Below are positions 11,431 to 22,332 of a DNA stretch of 64,000 nucleotides, in pieces. Location of the stretch: assembly GCF_031755915.1 (NCBI RefSeq), contig NC_083379.1:3669501-3733500 (forward strand). Direction: 5' to 3'. The position numbers were made by a program, and so were the translations under genes. Positions within the stretch are counted from its first letter, which is position 1. Each line of letters begins with the position of its first letter. A model generated the notes under the pieces. It was not told where the DNA came from, did not search any database, and worked only from the letters and a program-made list of their open reading frames with translations. Origin of the DNA: Ziziphus jujuba (lineage: Eukaryota; Streptophyta; Magnoliopsida; Rosales; Rhamnaceae).

Positions 11431-12670
11431 TAAAAATATGAAAAAAAAAAAAAACACAATGCTTCTTTTTATTCTCAATGTTTGCATTCTTAACTTAAAA
11501 TTACAGATTTTAAAACATAAACCTATCAATTTTAAATTCAATAAAAAAAGATAAATCCTTATTTATTTCAAAATTACAAGAATTTCATATAGACTAGAAA
11601 TCTCCTACTTCCTTTTTGAAATTGAACTCTTCAATTTTTGAAACTCTTACAATTCCACGTTTTGAATTAAATTATCCAGCAATTAGTTTGTTAATTTATG
11701 ATTTTATGAATTTTATAAGATAAAATGGGTATAATTCTTTTTTGAAATAATGGTGGACACAAGGAAGTGGTTTTAACTTTTAACTTTGGCAAATGTCAAT
11801 GGCTGGAGTCCGCTTATCTCCAATTAACTCATGGAATGGAGTGTGTTTGTAGTGCCTTTTTAAGTGAAAACCACCTCCTATAATCCGATAGCCTGCTTTT
11901 TTATTGCTGTCATAGCTTTTAGAGCCTTTTTCCAGTGCCAATGGTGGGTCATACAATAAAGTTGGGAAAATGATAAATGACAAAGAATATAATAAATGCC
12001 TATATTATATAATATATATGATATTTAACCTATCCTTAAGTACTCATTTTTTTAGTTTAAATCATTGATTGGAGTATTATATATCGCATCCAAAGTATTA
12101 TAATATCAATCATTAATACTTATAATACTTGTCGTATAACTATTTGAAAAATAGTTTCCAGAAAAAGAAATTCTGCTTTATATATACACACACATAACAA
12201 CTGAGAGTACAAGAGGACGAATGTTGAATTTTTTTATTTTCTTTTTCCCCCTTTGAATGACGATGCTTTTTAATTCTTGTCTTGGAGGGTATTCATCAAG
12301 AATGTGGGATGATTTTTTCAAGAAAATAAAATCAATCTACAAACTTCTCTCCCTTCCTTGAGAAAAAATAAAAAATAAAAAATAAAAAAATCTTTGATAG
12401 AATGAATCGTTGGAAACGGATTAACTATAAACCATAAAATATATATATTTGTATGCTTATCCATTTTCTCTGTATCTAGAGCGAAAGAATTTAAACTATA
12501 AAATAAAAAATAAAAAAATGTAGTGGCTTAACTATATATTAAGTATTAAGATTTGTCCCCTAGAAGAGATTTGAGTATGGTTATTCGAAAAAAGACTTCC
12601 TTTTTGTTCATTATTTACTAATCATACGTACTGAAGTTATTTCGTATGTTGTTCTAACCATTTTCACATA

Positions 12671-12671
12671 T

Positions 12672-12712
<41 letters not shown>

Positions 12713-12727
12713 CTCTGTGTGTGTGTT
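12671..12727. repeat. Compound (AT)n(GT)n microsatellite
   Basis: An AT run (12673-12690) passes directly into a GT run (12691-12727) with a short CTCT interruption. Confidence 0.95.
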
Positions 12728-12874
12728 TACGTCAAAATTAATAAATAATGGGCTTGTTAGGTAATATAAATTAATAACACAAGAGGGCTTTTCACAATGA
12801 GCGTGAAGTTTAACCATAATTATTCAGTTTGTTATTTCTTTATTTGTACAATATTTGTCAAATAATGTATGTTA

Positions 12875-12876
<2 letters not shown>

Positions 12877-12907
<31 letters not shown>
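12877..12907. repeat. (AT)n microsatellite
   Basis: About fifteen AT dinucleotides. Confidence 0.95.
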
Positions 12908-12908
<1 letters not shown>

Positions 12909-13305
12909 AGCTAGTAATCTAGCTTTAGCTTGATAAACTTGCATGAAATTTTGGTTTAAATATAATAATAAATATTGATATTCCCAACCACTAACCAACA
13001 AAAATGTAATGGCAGTATATGAGAAGGTGAAGAGGAGGGCAGGGCGGTCGGGCACAGTAGTTTTGCTTTTGATGATGAACAAGTTCAAAAGTAGGAGAAG
13101 CCAATCATAATAAAAAGGTCAACCAACGAAAGCAAAATTTGTCCGTTTCCACTTTCCATCCAAATCAAAAAATGTGAAAACTTTTAATAATCTTTGATCA
13201 TTTAGTTGCATGGTAGCTAGGTCATTTGGCCATTTGCATCGAGTCACACAATAAGCACAGCCATCTTTGTTTTTTTCTTTCTTCTTTTTCTTTCTCTAGT
13301 TGAGG

Positions 13306-13660
13306 AGGGAAAATTTTAGCACTAATTTAATCCAACCAAGGATATAAAAATTATCATTAGTGGTAATTATCAGGTTACATAGCATTACTATTATTATTAT
13401 TATTATTGTTGTTGTTGTTGTTATTATTATTGTTGTTGTTTTTCAATAAATTTCATAATAGTAGACATAATAGTTATTTTGGGAGATTTTAGCATCAATT
13501 TAATCCAATCAAAGATATAAAAGTTATCATTAATGGTAATTATCATTTAAACTATGCAATATCACTTTTTATTATTAGTGTTATTATTATTATTTGAATT
13601 CATAGCTACACTAGTTCAAGCTCAATAAATTTAATAATAATAGTAAAAACAATTTTAAAA
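13306..13660. repeat. Tandem duplication, unit about 177 bp, with TTA/TTG microsatellite
   Basis: Copy 1 (about 13311-13487) and copy 2 (about 13488-13660) both start with ATTTTAGCA, then TTAATCCAA, GATATAAAA, TTATCATTA and TGGTAATTATCA, then a TTATTATT trinucleotide tract, then CAATAAATTT and ATAATAGTA. The trinucleotide tract differs in length between copies, so the block was duplicated and then diverged. Confidence 0.8.
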
Positions 13661-14087
13661 TAATAATAATAATAACAAAAAGCAAAGGTTCCCTCATGAT
13701 GATGTTTGCACTTGAATGTAAGAATTAATGACTCACGATAACCCTGCCAATAAATGAATCCAATAATTAAGACTACATTTAAACCCATAGATAATAATTA
13801 ATTCGCAATTCTATAAGCAAATTTCACAATTCTAAGCTCGATGCATACTACTTGAGTTCATTTTAATTTTATGGCGAATTATTCAATGTAAACAGAAAAT
13901 TTTTTATAATCTTTTTAGATAAATAAATTAAGAGATTATGGAATATATTAATTTAAGTAGTTATCGGTATTGAATTAGAAAAACCGTTACCAATCACGTA
14001 CTAAGTTGCTCCAGATAATAGATTAGATAGTGTTGATGATGATGAAGATGATGGAGTCTTTTTATTATATTGGAGACATGAGAGGGA

Positions 14088-14112
14088 TGATATATATATA
14101 TATATATATATA
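14088..14112. repeat. (AT)n microsatellite
   Basis: About twelve AT dinucleotides. Confidence 0.95.
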
Positions 14113-14230
14113 CACATGTTATATCATATATCGTGGAAAGTGGGAAACATAAAATAAAGAAAAAGATGAACATAATATATAATGCATGGTACATATCGGA
14201 TGGATCCAATTCGTCCGGTGATAGTCTCAG

Positions 14231-14336
14231 ACAGGTCCTGTGGTCATTCCGATGGCTAAGAATGCTCCCTCATGACAGTACGAATCCTTGTCAGGTCCAT
14301 ATTCCTCCATGATCATCTGCCCTAAAAGCTTCGCTG
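14231..14336 (-). pseudogene. Orphan coding-like exon of unknown identity
   Basis: On the minus strand a good acceptor (CTTGTGCCTTGCAG) is followed by an open frame reading KLLGQMIMEEYGPDKDS, YCHEGAFLAIGMTTGPV and a TGA. The amino-acid mix, acidic run and lack of low-complexity bias look like the last exon of a real protein. I find no upstream exons on the minus strand up to about 15.7 kb and do not recognise the family. It may be a gene relic or the end of a gene whose other exons I missed. Confidence 0.4.
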
Positions 14337-14339
14337 CAA

Positions 14340-16211
14340 GGCACAAGAATCTTTTAAAAGGTAAACTTTTTTATTCCAAGTTAGTGTAGTAGCGACGAGG
14401 AATCTCTACTTTGCCTTCAAAATGTTCCTCATGCTAATTAACAACATTATAATATAATATCACATAATATATTTATATTTATCGCTACATTTCGTTACTA
14501 ATTCTTTGAAACAAATAAATAACTGCTTAATCAAGTTTCATTTAAATATAGTAAATAAAAGTATTTGCTAACCCTCAAAGAAAGTTGTACATAAATAACT
14601 TTTAGAATTCACAAAAGTATTTTCCACTCAGATTTGGAATCTTTGGAAAATAATTTGTTAACCATATATTTTGGAGGCTAAATAACAATATATTTATAGA
14701 CTGCAAATCTTAGATTAACACCTTGCACTCAATTAATAAACTCCTTATATTTAAATAATTAATTAAATAGTTTATGTCACTTATTAAGTTAGTTTGGATA
14801 TTCTATAACTATTGTTAATCAAAGTTCTTGATCAACTAATTAGCTCCTAGATAATTTCAAAGCTGGGTTTAATCATGCTTAAGTGAAATTCCTTTTGTTA
14901 GTTTAAAACGTAATGTAAAAACCCTCAAATAAAGTTGACATAATTATGGTGTAAAAAAATAATAATAAAAAAGTTGACTTAATTATTATCTAAAAACCCA
15001 ACGTGGTCGACAATTTTAATGGCTCCATATATATGCCACATGATAGGTATCCATGAATTTACCCCAAAAAAAAAAAAAAAAAAAGATAAAGTATCTATGC
15101 ATTGTATTACAAATTGGCATCCTCTAATTTGTTCAAAGCATTTTATTAGTATCGATCACTTATGATGGAATTGTTATTTATTATTATTATTATTATTATT
15201 TGATATTAAACAAGGAATATTTAAATTTGAATCATTATCTAATGAAATAATGGCATTTATCAATCATTTAAGATGAAATTGGTAATTGCAGTTTAATCAA
15301 AATTTCAATTGAACCATGTAATCACTTTTAAATTCATTAATTTCAAATGCAATATTTTAAATTTGAATATAAAAAATGTTATTATTTAGGTATCAAAATG
15401 CAATTATTCTCCCCTTGAAATAATTGTAATTAGACATGGACTTTGATTATTCGTTCAAACCTAGTCATCAGGATTGCAGTGGAGAAGATAAGATTGATTG
15501 TGTGTTTATAGAGATATAGTTATAGAGATGACATTCAACTATATCCCTAGCTAGCTAGCTAGTCTAATTCATGCATGATTGGCAGGAAAGATGCATACTT
15601 CTAATGTGTGATTGCTCAAGAATGCCTAGGCTCTATAAAAGGAGCATATCAAAGATTAAAGATGGCTACTACTTGAGTCACACCAACACTCAAAACCCAA
15701 TTTTTATTTATAATGACAATACTTTATACTTTCGTTCTTAACGTGGCTTAGCCATAATTTAGGCTTCACTTTACAAGTTTCAATTCTTATTCCATTTATA
15801 GTTAGCCTAATCGAATTTATTATTCTTATTATTTTTATTTGCCACTTGCTTTTCTTAGTTAAAATTTTACAAACTTAGAATATAATAGATTTGATTTAGG
15901 AATGAAATCAAGCTAGGAATAAAATGGAATAAGGAACAAAATAAAATAAATTAAGGATGCATTGTACTGCTTTCTGTAGTCTCGGCTAGCTAAAAAATTC
16001 AGCAAAAAAACTTATTCTGGAAATCATCATTCAATAGGGGTAAAGGAAAAGGAAGAAAACGGAGGGTCAGGGACGAAATTGAATCTTCGTTACAAAAGGC
16101 ATATACAGAAAGTCTGAGCCTTAAACTAGATATTTATCTTCTTAATTAATACCGGCCCTTCATAACTATTGTCTAATTTATAAATCATTTTTCATCTCAG
16201 CAAAAGGTTGA

Positions 16212-16253
<42 letters not shown>

Positions 16254-16254
16254 C
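14340..16254. other. Intergenic DNA left of the MULE
   Basis: AT-rich with A runs and a TTA microsatellite (15177-15200). A TATA-like CTATAAAAG at about 15633-15641 (+) is followed only by a four-codon frame. Nothing else supported. Confidence 0.45.
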
Positions 16255-16257
16255 CGT

Positions 16258-16520
16258 TTTGAATGAAACCCATATGTATAAACGATTAAAAAAAGCCCAA
16301 ATGTGCAAAGAGTTTAGATGGGCCGAATACCTTTTATTTTGGTCCAAAATTTTGGGTCTTGCCCCAGTGATCCCCTAGGGAATTTGGCCCAATGTCCTTA
16401 TTTTAAAAGGTTTAATGAAAAATACCCATCTTTCTTTAAACCTTTTTTGTCTACCCATTTTTTTTCAATATTCCAACTCTACCCTTATCCTATAAATCAC
16501 TTACAATTTCTTTCTTCCTC
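16258..16520 (+). repeat. Left terminal inverted repeat of the MULE
   Basis: Begins near GAATGAAACCC just inside an (AT)n tract (16221-16246). It pairs with 29440-29708 in inverse over roughly 260 bp at perhaps 60-70% identity by eye. MULE terminal repeats often supply promoters; here a CT microsatellite (16575-16604) and leader-like pyrimidine-rich DNA follow. Confidence 0.6.
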
Positions 16521-16574
16521 TTACTAGTATCCCACCTACCACATTTCATATCTAATTTCCCTCCCCTCCCCCCC

Positions 16575-16604
16575 TCTCTTTCTCTCTCTCTCTCTCTCTC
16601 TCTA
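16575..16604. repeat. (CT)n microsatellite
   Basis: Pyrimidine-rich tract with a (CT)n core in the leader-like region just inside the left MULE end. Confidence 0.95.
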
Positions 16605-16922
16605 TTTCTTATCTATTTTTTTGTTATTTTATTTGATATTTCTTTTGCTCCATTCCATTTCCTTTTCCTTCTTCTCCACATGATTCTTTTCCCTCTCACT
16701 CTCTCTTTCTCTAGGATCCATTTCCCTCTTACAATAGAAGCTCTTAAATTCTTCCAGCAACTTCTTCCTTCTCCCGGCGACTTTTCTTTCTTATCTTCAT
16801 GGCTTCGGTTATCTACAGAACTTATTAGTAGGGCAAATGGTGGTCGGAACCTATGCCATGTCAACACAACCCCTTTTTGCAATCTTCCCTCAAACCTATC
16901 CTCACTCACGATACGTGTTCTT

Positions 16923-18900
16923 ATGGAAGATAACAAACCAACCACAGCAGGTAAGCATTGCCCTTTCTCCTTTCATCCCTTTTCGACTTTTTTCGATTTA
17001 GAAATTCTGGTCTGGTTTATACTTTGAATGCATGAATAAGGAGATAGTATTATGTTTTAGAATTCCATCATTATCATTAAGCTGTTAAGTAGAACATGTT
17101 TTTTGCCAATGGTTATATGGAAAGCTTTGGTGCGGCAGAGGTGAAGATTTTTCTTCTGGAAGTTTAGCATGTCATTCTTTACAATGACCCACTAATAAAT
17201 TTTTTCATCAAATGTTAAAAAGTTAACCAAGTCTTTTTTCATTAGTTTTCATTATATTATCACTTTGGACCTGGACTTCCAATTAATTTATGCTGGCCCT
17301 TCGGACCTGGACTTCGTCAGTGGATATGTTTCATAACAGGGTCCTATAGATTTGGTGGCTAATTTTCTTCTGTTCTAGTGTTTAATTGGCCAAATTTCAT
17401 ATTCATTATGTGCTCTTTTTATATTTTCTTTTTAATGCTCATTCTTGATGTGATTTCTTGAACAAGCTATTGGTACTTCAAAGAGGCATAATGAATTAAA
17501 GAAATTGTTTTCCCTATAAAGTGGATACACTAGTCAAACAGAAGAAGAATTTGTGAAAGAACTAAAACCCTAAGCAGCCTTACAAGAAAATACATTTTTC
17601 ATTACTGTTATTATGATAATAAGTGTTATTTATTAAATATGATTTCCATGTTCTGTGAGGTTTTTGTGTTCCTCAAAAGGTGTCATTTACATATATTCTA
17701 TACAGGGGAAAGATGGGCGCATCACTTCACAGGTCTTCAAAAAGACAGGCAATACAGTTAAAACCTCCATACCTTATGGTAAAATTTGTTTTCAAAATCT
17801 TTTTATTTTGCTTTTATCTTATGAAAACACTTATTTATATGGTGAAAACTGACACTAACTTTTGTAGCTTGTGCATGTATGTTTCATTCGAATATAAAGA
17901 GAAATCTACCTCTTATTTTGTACATGTACTTTATCTTATTTTCTGTTTCTGTTGGTTATTTATTAGCATGCATTTCTTCCTTCATATTCGAAGTACAATT
18001 TGTTTGTAAGTTATGTCCTGTGTCCACTGTCTTCTTAGTGTTTACTCATTGAAATTTATCTTTTAAGCATATCTTGATTTTGCAGCCCTTTTTTGACATG
18101 TTTGGATATGGAGGACCTATTGCATCTATGCATTTAGGTAGGTATGAGTTGCTTAATTTGTGTCCTCATTCTGATTGAATATTTCTAAATATTTAGTTTT
18201 ACCTTTTTTCATTTCTTTGCCCTATTCTAGGCATGCTCTTGTTTCTTCAAAGACAAAGACTGCCAAGTAGAATGCTTATGCAATGTCTTAAAGTAACACA
18301 TCAGAATACATTTTTCTAGTTGAGTTGTTGAAGAACTTTTTATTTTTCCTTTTTTACTTAATCATGCTTTTCTATTGTCTGATAATATTAATTTTAAAAG
18401 TCAAGATGTTCATCCTTTTTGTTGATTGATAATTTAAGTTTCTTCCAATGAGTTATGGGTGCATTGCACTTTATGTGATTAAAAATAACCTCAATACGTT
18501 GTCTTCCGAGGTTCCTACACGAGCTACTATAATTGGCTACTGCACAAAATATCATATGCATCATTGTGGTATATATTCTGTGAGATCCCACATCGGTTGG
18601 AAAGAGAAATGAAGCATGCCATATAAGTAGGTGTGGATACATTTCCCTAGAGACGCGTTTTGACAAAACCATGCGGGCTGGGCCCAAAGCGGACAATATC
18701 TCATGCGGGTGGTCTGGGCTGTTACATATTCATACAAGTTCTTTGACATTAGCAGGAAGGTTGAGTGAAATCCTTTAATGAGTACATAGAAGAAGGAATT
18801 AAGTAGATAACCTTGAAGAACTATACAAGAAAATTTATGTTGTTGTCTGTGCTGATTCGGTGAAGAAATCTGATAAGGAACCACCCAAGGGCACTATAAA
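16923..18900 (+). pseudogene. Splice-bounded exon-like segments in the left MULE arm, product unknown
   Basis: Three segments have plausible splice borders. First, 16923-16951: ATG opening MEDNKPTTA, ending GCAG|GTAAGC. Second, about 17706-17778: after CTATACAG, a frame with RSSKRQAIQLKPPYLM, ending ATG|GTAAAA. Third, about 18086-18136: after TTTTGCAG, a frame PFFDMFGYGGPIASMHL. Segments two and three join in phase. The first does not join in phase to the second. A further open patch at about 18801-18899 reads KKIYVVVCADSVKKSDKEPP. I do not recognise these. They may be 5' exons of the transposon gene or captured host exons. Confidence 0.35.
18579..18726. mobile_element. Solo LTR of a small (TRIM-like) retrotransposon
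   Basis: 148 bp running from TGTGAGATCCCACATCGG to GGTCTGGGCTGTTACA, so it has TG...CA ends. It is flanked by a perfect 5-bp target duplication, TATTC (18574-18578 and 18727-18731). The sequence matches, from memory, a short LTR common in eudicot genomes. There is no internal domain or second LTR nearby, so it is a solo LTR nested in the MULE's left arm. Confidence 0.85.
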
Positions 18901-21388
18901 CGTTTATGGTACACTTTCCTAGCACCTTTTTGATTAAAAATTCAAAACCCACCACTTATTGGTGGAACATTTTCTCAAGACTTTACAATTTTTTTATTCC
19001 TATTTCTTTTTTTGGTTGCAAACCCTATTTTAGGTCATTTCCTTGTTTTTTTTTTTTTGTTTTTTTTATTGTGAGCAAAGACTAAAAGAATCATAATAAT
19101 GGTAGTGAACATAGAAATGATAAAAATAAACAATAAGCATCCCACTTACTATTTCATTCTTGTTAAAACTATATGTTTTCTTAAAGCTTATATTTTTTAT
19201 GTTGATAATTATTTAATGTTAATTGGTCTTATGTTTGAATGTGCTTAACCTTATATAATGTTGTCTAGCAAAGAAAATATTTAGTTTAAATCCTAAGCCA
19301 ATATCTACATATGTAATTGTGTCTAACATATATGTTGTACTTGGGAAGTGGAGTGAGAAAATGGAAGTGAGGAAGCTAAAAAGTTGAAGCTCTGAAATTT
19401 GGCTTCTCATTCTAACGGGGAACTGGAGAACTAATATAACTCGACTACAAAAACTATTGTCAAATATTTGTTAAGGCAGTTGAGTGTTTGCACTGATGCC
19501 TTTTAATGTTTTCTCCAAAATAGTTTTGTCCTACAAACAATTGGAATTCTGAAGCTGTTGTTAATTAGATTTTCTATATCTATTCTTCAAGTTTTTAAGT
19601 TCACTTTCAGCTGTTCCTTTGGTAGCTTTAGATGGATTTGGGCTCTACGAGTTAAGTTTTCTTGGGGTAGTGTTATTCTGCAGCATTAATCATGGTTTAC
19701 GAAGTGAATTGTTTAGCGATATTGTTTTCAATGCCTTTCTTTGAGTTCTATGAATGAGTTTTTCGATTTAAAGTATTTGCATTCATACCGCTTCATAACA
19801 CTTAATATCCAATGTAAATGCACTTTGTTTTTCCTTTATTTTTTTGTATCAGCATGCATCTTTCTTTCTATTTTTATTTATATTATTATTATTACTTTAA
19901 TATCTTTTATTCAAGTAAATTATTCTTGTGTCAAATAGATACTTCACAAATATTGTTCTCCATTTTCTTTGTTGATATTTTTTGTATTTATCCCCTTCTA
20001 ATTTAGTCATTTCTCATACATGTTTATTAATTTAAACAGTCCATTGGGGCTTTCATTTATTGATTTAACTCAAACTCCAGTTATGATGTTGTGGAATCAT
20101 TTCCCTCTGCACTTCATGTTAAAAGATGCAATGATATGTTAACGTATGATAATAATAGAAAACTATGGGACCTGTGCAAGGAAGACATTTTATATGAGTT
20201 CCTCGGTTTGGCTGCGAATCAATTATGCTTTTTGGAAGTTAGCCACCACTATATTATCTATTGTATTGACAAATACACACACATTAAGGGGAAAGAAGCC
20301 AAGAAAAGATATTAGAAAACAGGCAAAATCACAATGAATGTAAAATAAGGTGTTCATATGAAAAACCGAGTAAACCAATTGAAATTGCACAAATAGATAT
20401 CAACATTTACATGCACTTCAAAATTTATACGTTGCTTTTCCTCATTTCATCATTAGCCAGACTAAAAAATTTAGATGTTTTGAATTTTGGAGGTCCATTT
20501 GGTTCCTATATTGGTCAAAGTAGTGCAATAGTATTATTACCTATATTCTTCTTGTTCAGTTCATATTTGCTGACCTTCAAATTAAGGTCAACATTGAGTT
20601 CCTTTCATTGTTGTATATTTGTACATTCTACACACAGGGAGTTGGCATTTTGATCTCTGACTTGGTTGGAACTATTAATGGATCCTCATTATCTGTATAA
20701 CAATGTTCAAATTAATATCTATGCTTTAGCTTTCTACTTTATTTTACCAAACCACAGAATTTCCACCTTTATCTAAGAACTTTTTTTCTCCTGTGCACTT
20801 AATAACTAGATTTTAGGATTTTAAAAATTAAGCAATTTATTTGTCACATGTTTTGAAACATTGTTAATTTTTAAGAAATGCTCAATCCTCCCTGCTATTT
20901 GTTATGTGGGATGAACTTTTTTCTCTTTAGGGTGAAAGGAACTGGTGGAAGATTATTCACTCAATTGTATTTGTGTTGTCAGCATATTATGGTATCATGA
21001 AGCTCTTTCACTTTAGGTTTCTATTCAAAATTTCAAGGACCACAAGAACCACAGCTGTTGTGGTTTGGATTATTGGTAGGTCCATGGTAGGAGCCGCATT
21101 TGATGATTATTATCTTCTTGGGAACATATTAAATGTTTTATATGAGAAGTCTACTTGCTGTTGATGTTTTATGATATCTAAATATCCACAGTTATAGTTT
21201 TAGTTAACTTTTAATGTTTTTATTATGTGATTACTGTGTTTAATATTATATTGGTTGATATTATATTGGTTTTGTTATAATTTAGCAGTTTTTTTTCCTT
21301 GCATTAGAAGGCATGGTCTACTATAATTATCATGAGGAGGAAGGGCAATACTAGAGTTTGTAATGTTTTTGAGCTGTTTTGTTTGCAG
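18901..21388. other. MULE interior upstream of the transposase remnant
   Basis: About 2.5 kb where the DDE catalytic core of a MULE transposase would be expected. I found no catalytic core motifs on either strand, only short unrelated open frames (for example 20091-20315 and 20973-21164). The core has been lost or replaced. Confidence 0.45.
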
Positions 21389-21921
21389 ACATGATTGAAG
21401 AATTAATCAACAAGGGGTATGAACGTCGAAATAACGCAGCTGCAATGCAAACTCTTGTTACTAATTGGTTGGAAAATATCATGCAAGAGCGCTCAAATAA
21501 TGGCAGAGGCTTACGTGTTATTCCATTGAACTTATACGAGTTTCAAATTGTTGGCTATGGCATGTTCGTTGGAGTAGTCAACTTAGAAAATAAGACATAA
21601 TCATGCAAGGAATTCGACATTGATGGATTTCCTTGTGTCCATGCAATTGAAGCATGTAAGCATCGACATATTTCTCCATATATCCTTTGCTTGGTGCATT
21701 ACTAAGTTGACTCACTCTGTGACGCATATTCGGAAACCATATATCCACTTGGAGATAAATGTTAGTGGCATGCTCAAGATGATGTCATAAACCAGCTTGT
21801 ATTTCCACCTAAGATTGGAAAACAGTCAGGAAGACCAAGAAAGAAGAGGATTCAATCTCAAGAAGAGGAGCATCTTCAATATAGATGCAGGGGATGCAAA
21901 CAGATTGGTCACAGCGGCTGA
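21389..21921 (+). pseudogene. MULE transposase C-terminal remnant (SWIM zinc finger), broken
   Basis: After an acceptor (TTTGTTTGCAG) the frame reads IEELINKGYERRNNAAAM, LVTNWLEN, LNLYEFQIVGYGMFVGVVN, then SCKEFDIDGFPCVHAIEAC. This is the region before and including the SWIM zinc finger (C-x-C ... C-x-H) of MULE transposases. It continues with a basic GRPRKKR stretch and the start of a zinc knuckle (CRGCKQIGH). In-frame stops occur at 21598 (where the first SWIM Cys is expected), 21703, 21763 and 21919. The final knuckle Cys is absent. The catalytic DDE core is not found upstream. Clearly non-functional; in a live element it would bind DNA and cut at the terminal repeats. Confidence 0.85.
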
Positions 21922-22332
21922 TCATGGTTGGCCGCCGTACCTCTTGATCGCACTACCAACCAACAGCACCATTCAACTGAAGGACCATAAATTGCTCTAC
22001 GCTATATTAAGCCAATGGGGGCATGTTATGCAGTATTCGTGTGTTATGCAATGTAGTAAGGAATGCAATTAGTAGCTCAACCGCTAACATGTGTTTTGGC
22101 ATAATAGATGTTGGTTTTATGTGTTGCTTTGTTGGCAAAGTCATCCGTCGTATTGTGTTTTTAAAATATCATTATGTGTTCATTTTTTTGTAGGTTTCTT
22201 ACTGTTTCACGAATGCTATTACTACCCAATGGTAATTACCGATGCATCGTCGGTAATCGACATTTGTCCATCGTTGTAAAAAAATCACCACAATTCCATC
22301 CGACAACTTTAATCGTGTGTGTTTCCACCGAG

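Larger units (their letters stand above)
10432..14230. other. Gene-poor, microsatellite-rich DNA
   Basis: Nothing coding can be supported. A possible MITE lies at about 11203-11430. A 204-bp open frame at 11780-11983 (-) matches nothing I know and is probably chance. Microsatellites and a tandem duplication are listed separately. Confidence 0.5.

Noticed and set aside
11780..11983. 67-residue minus-strand frame with fairly balanced composition
   Set aside because: No recognised family, no splice sites, and inverted-end searches around it gave nothing convincing; not enough to call a gene or element.
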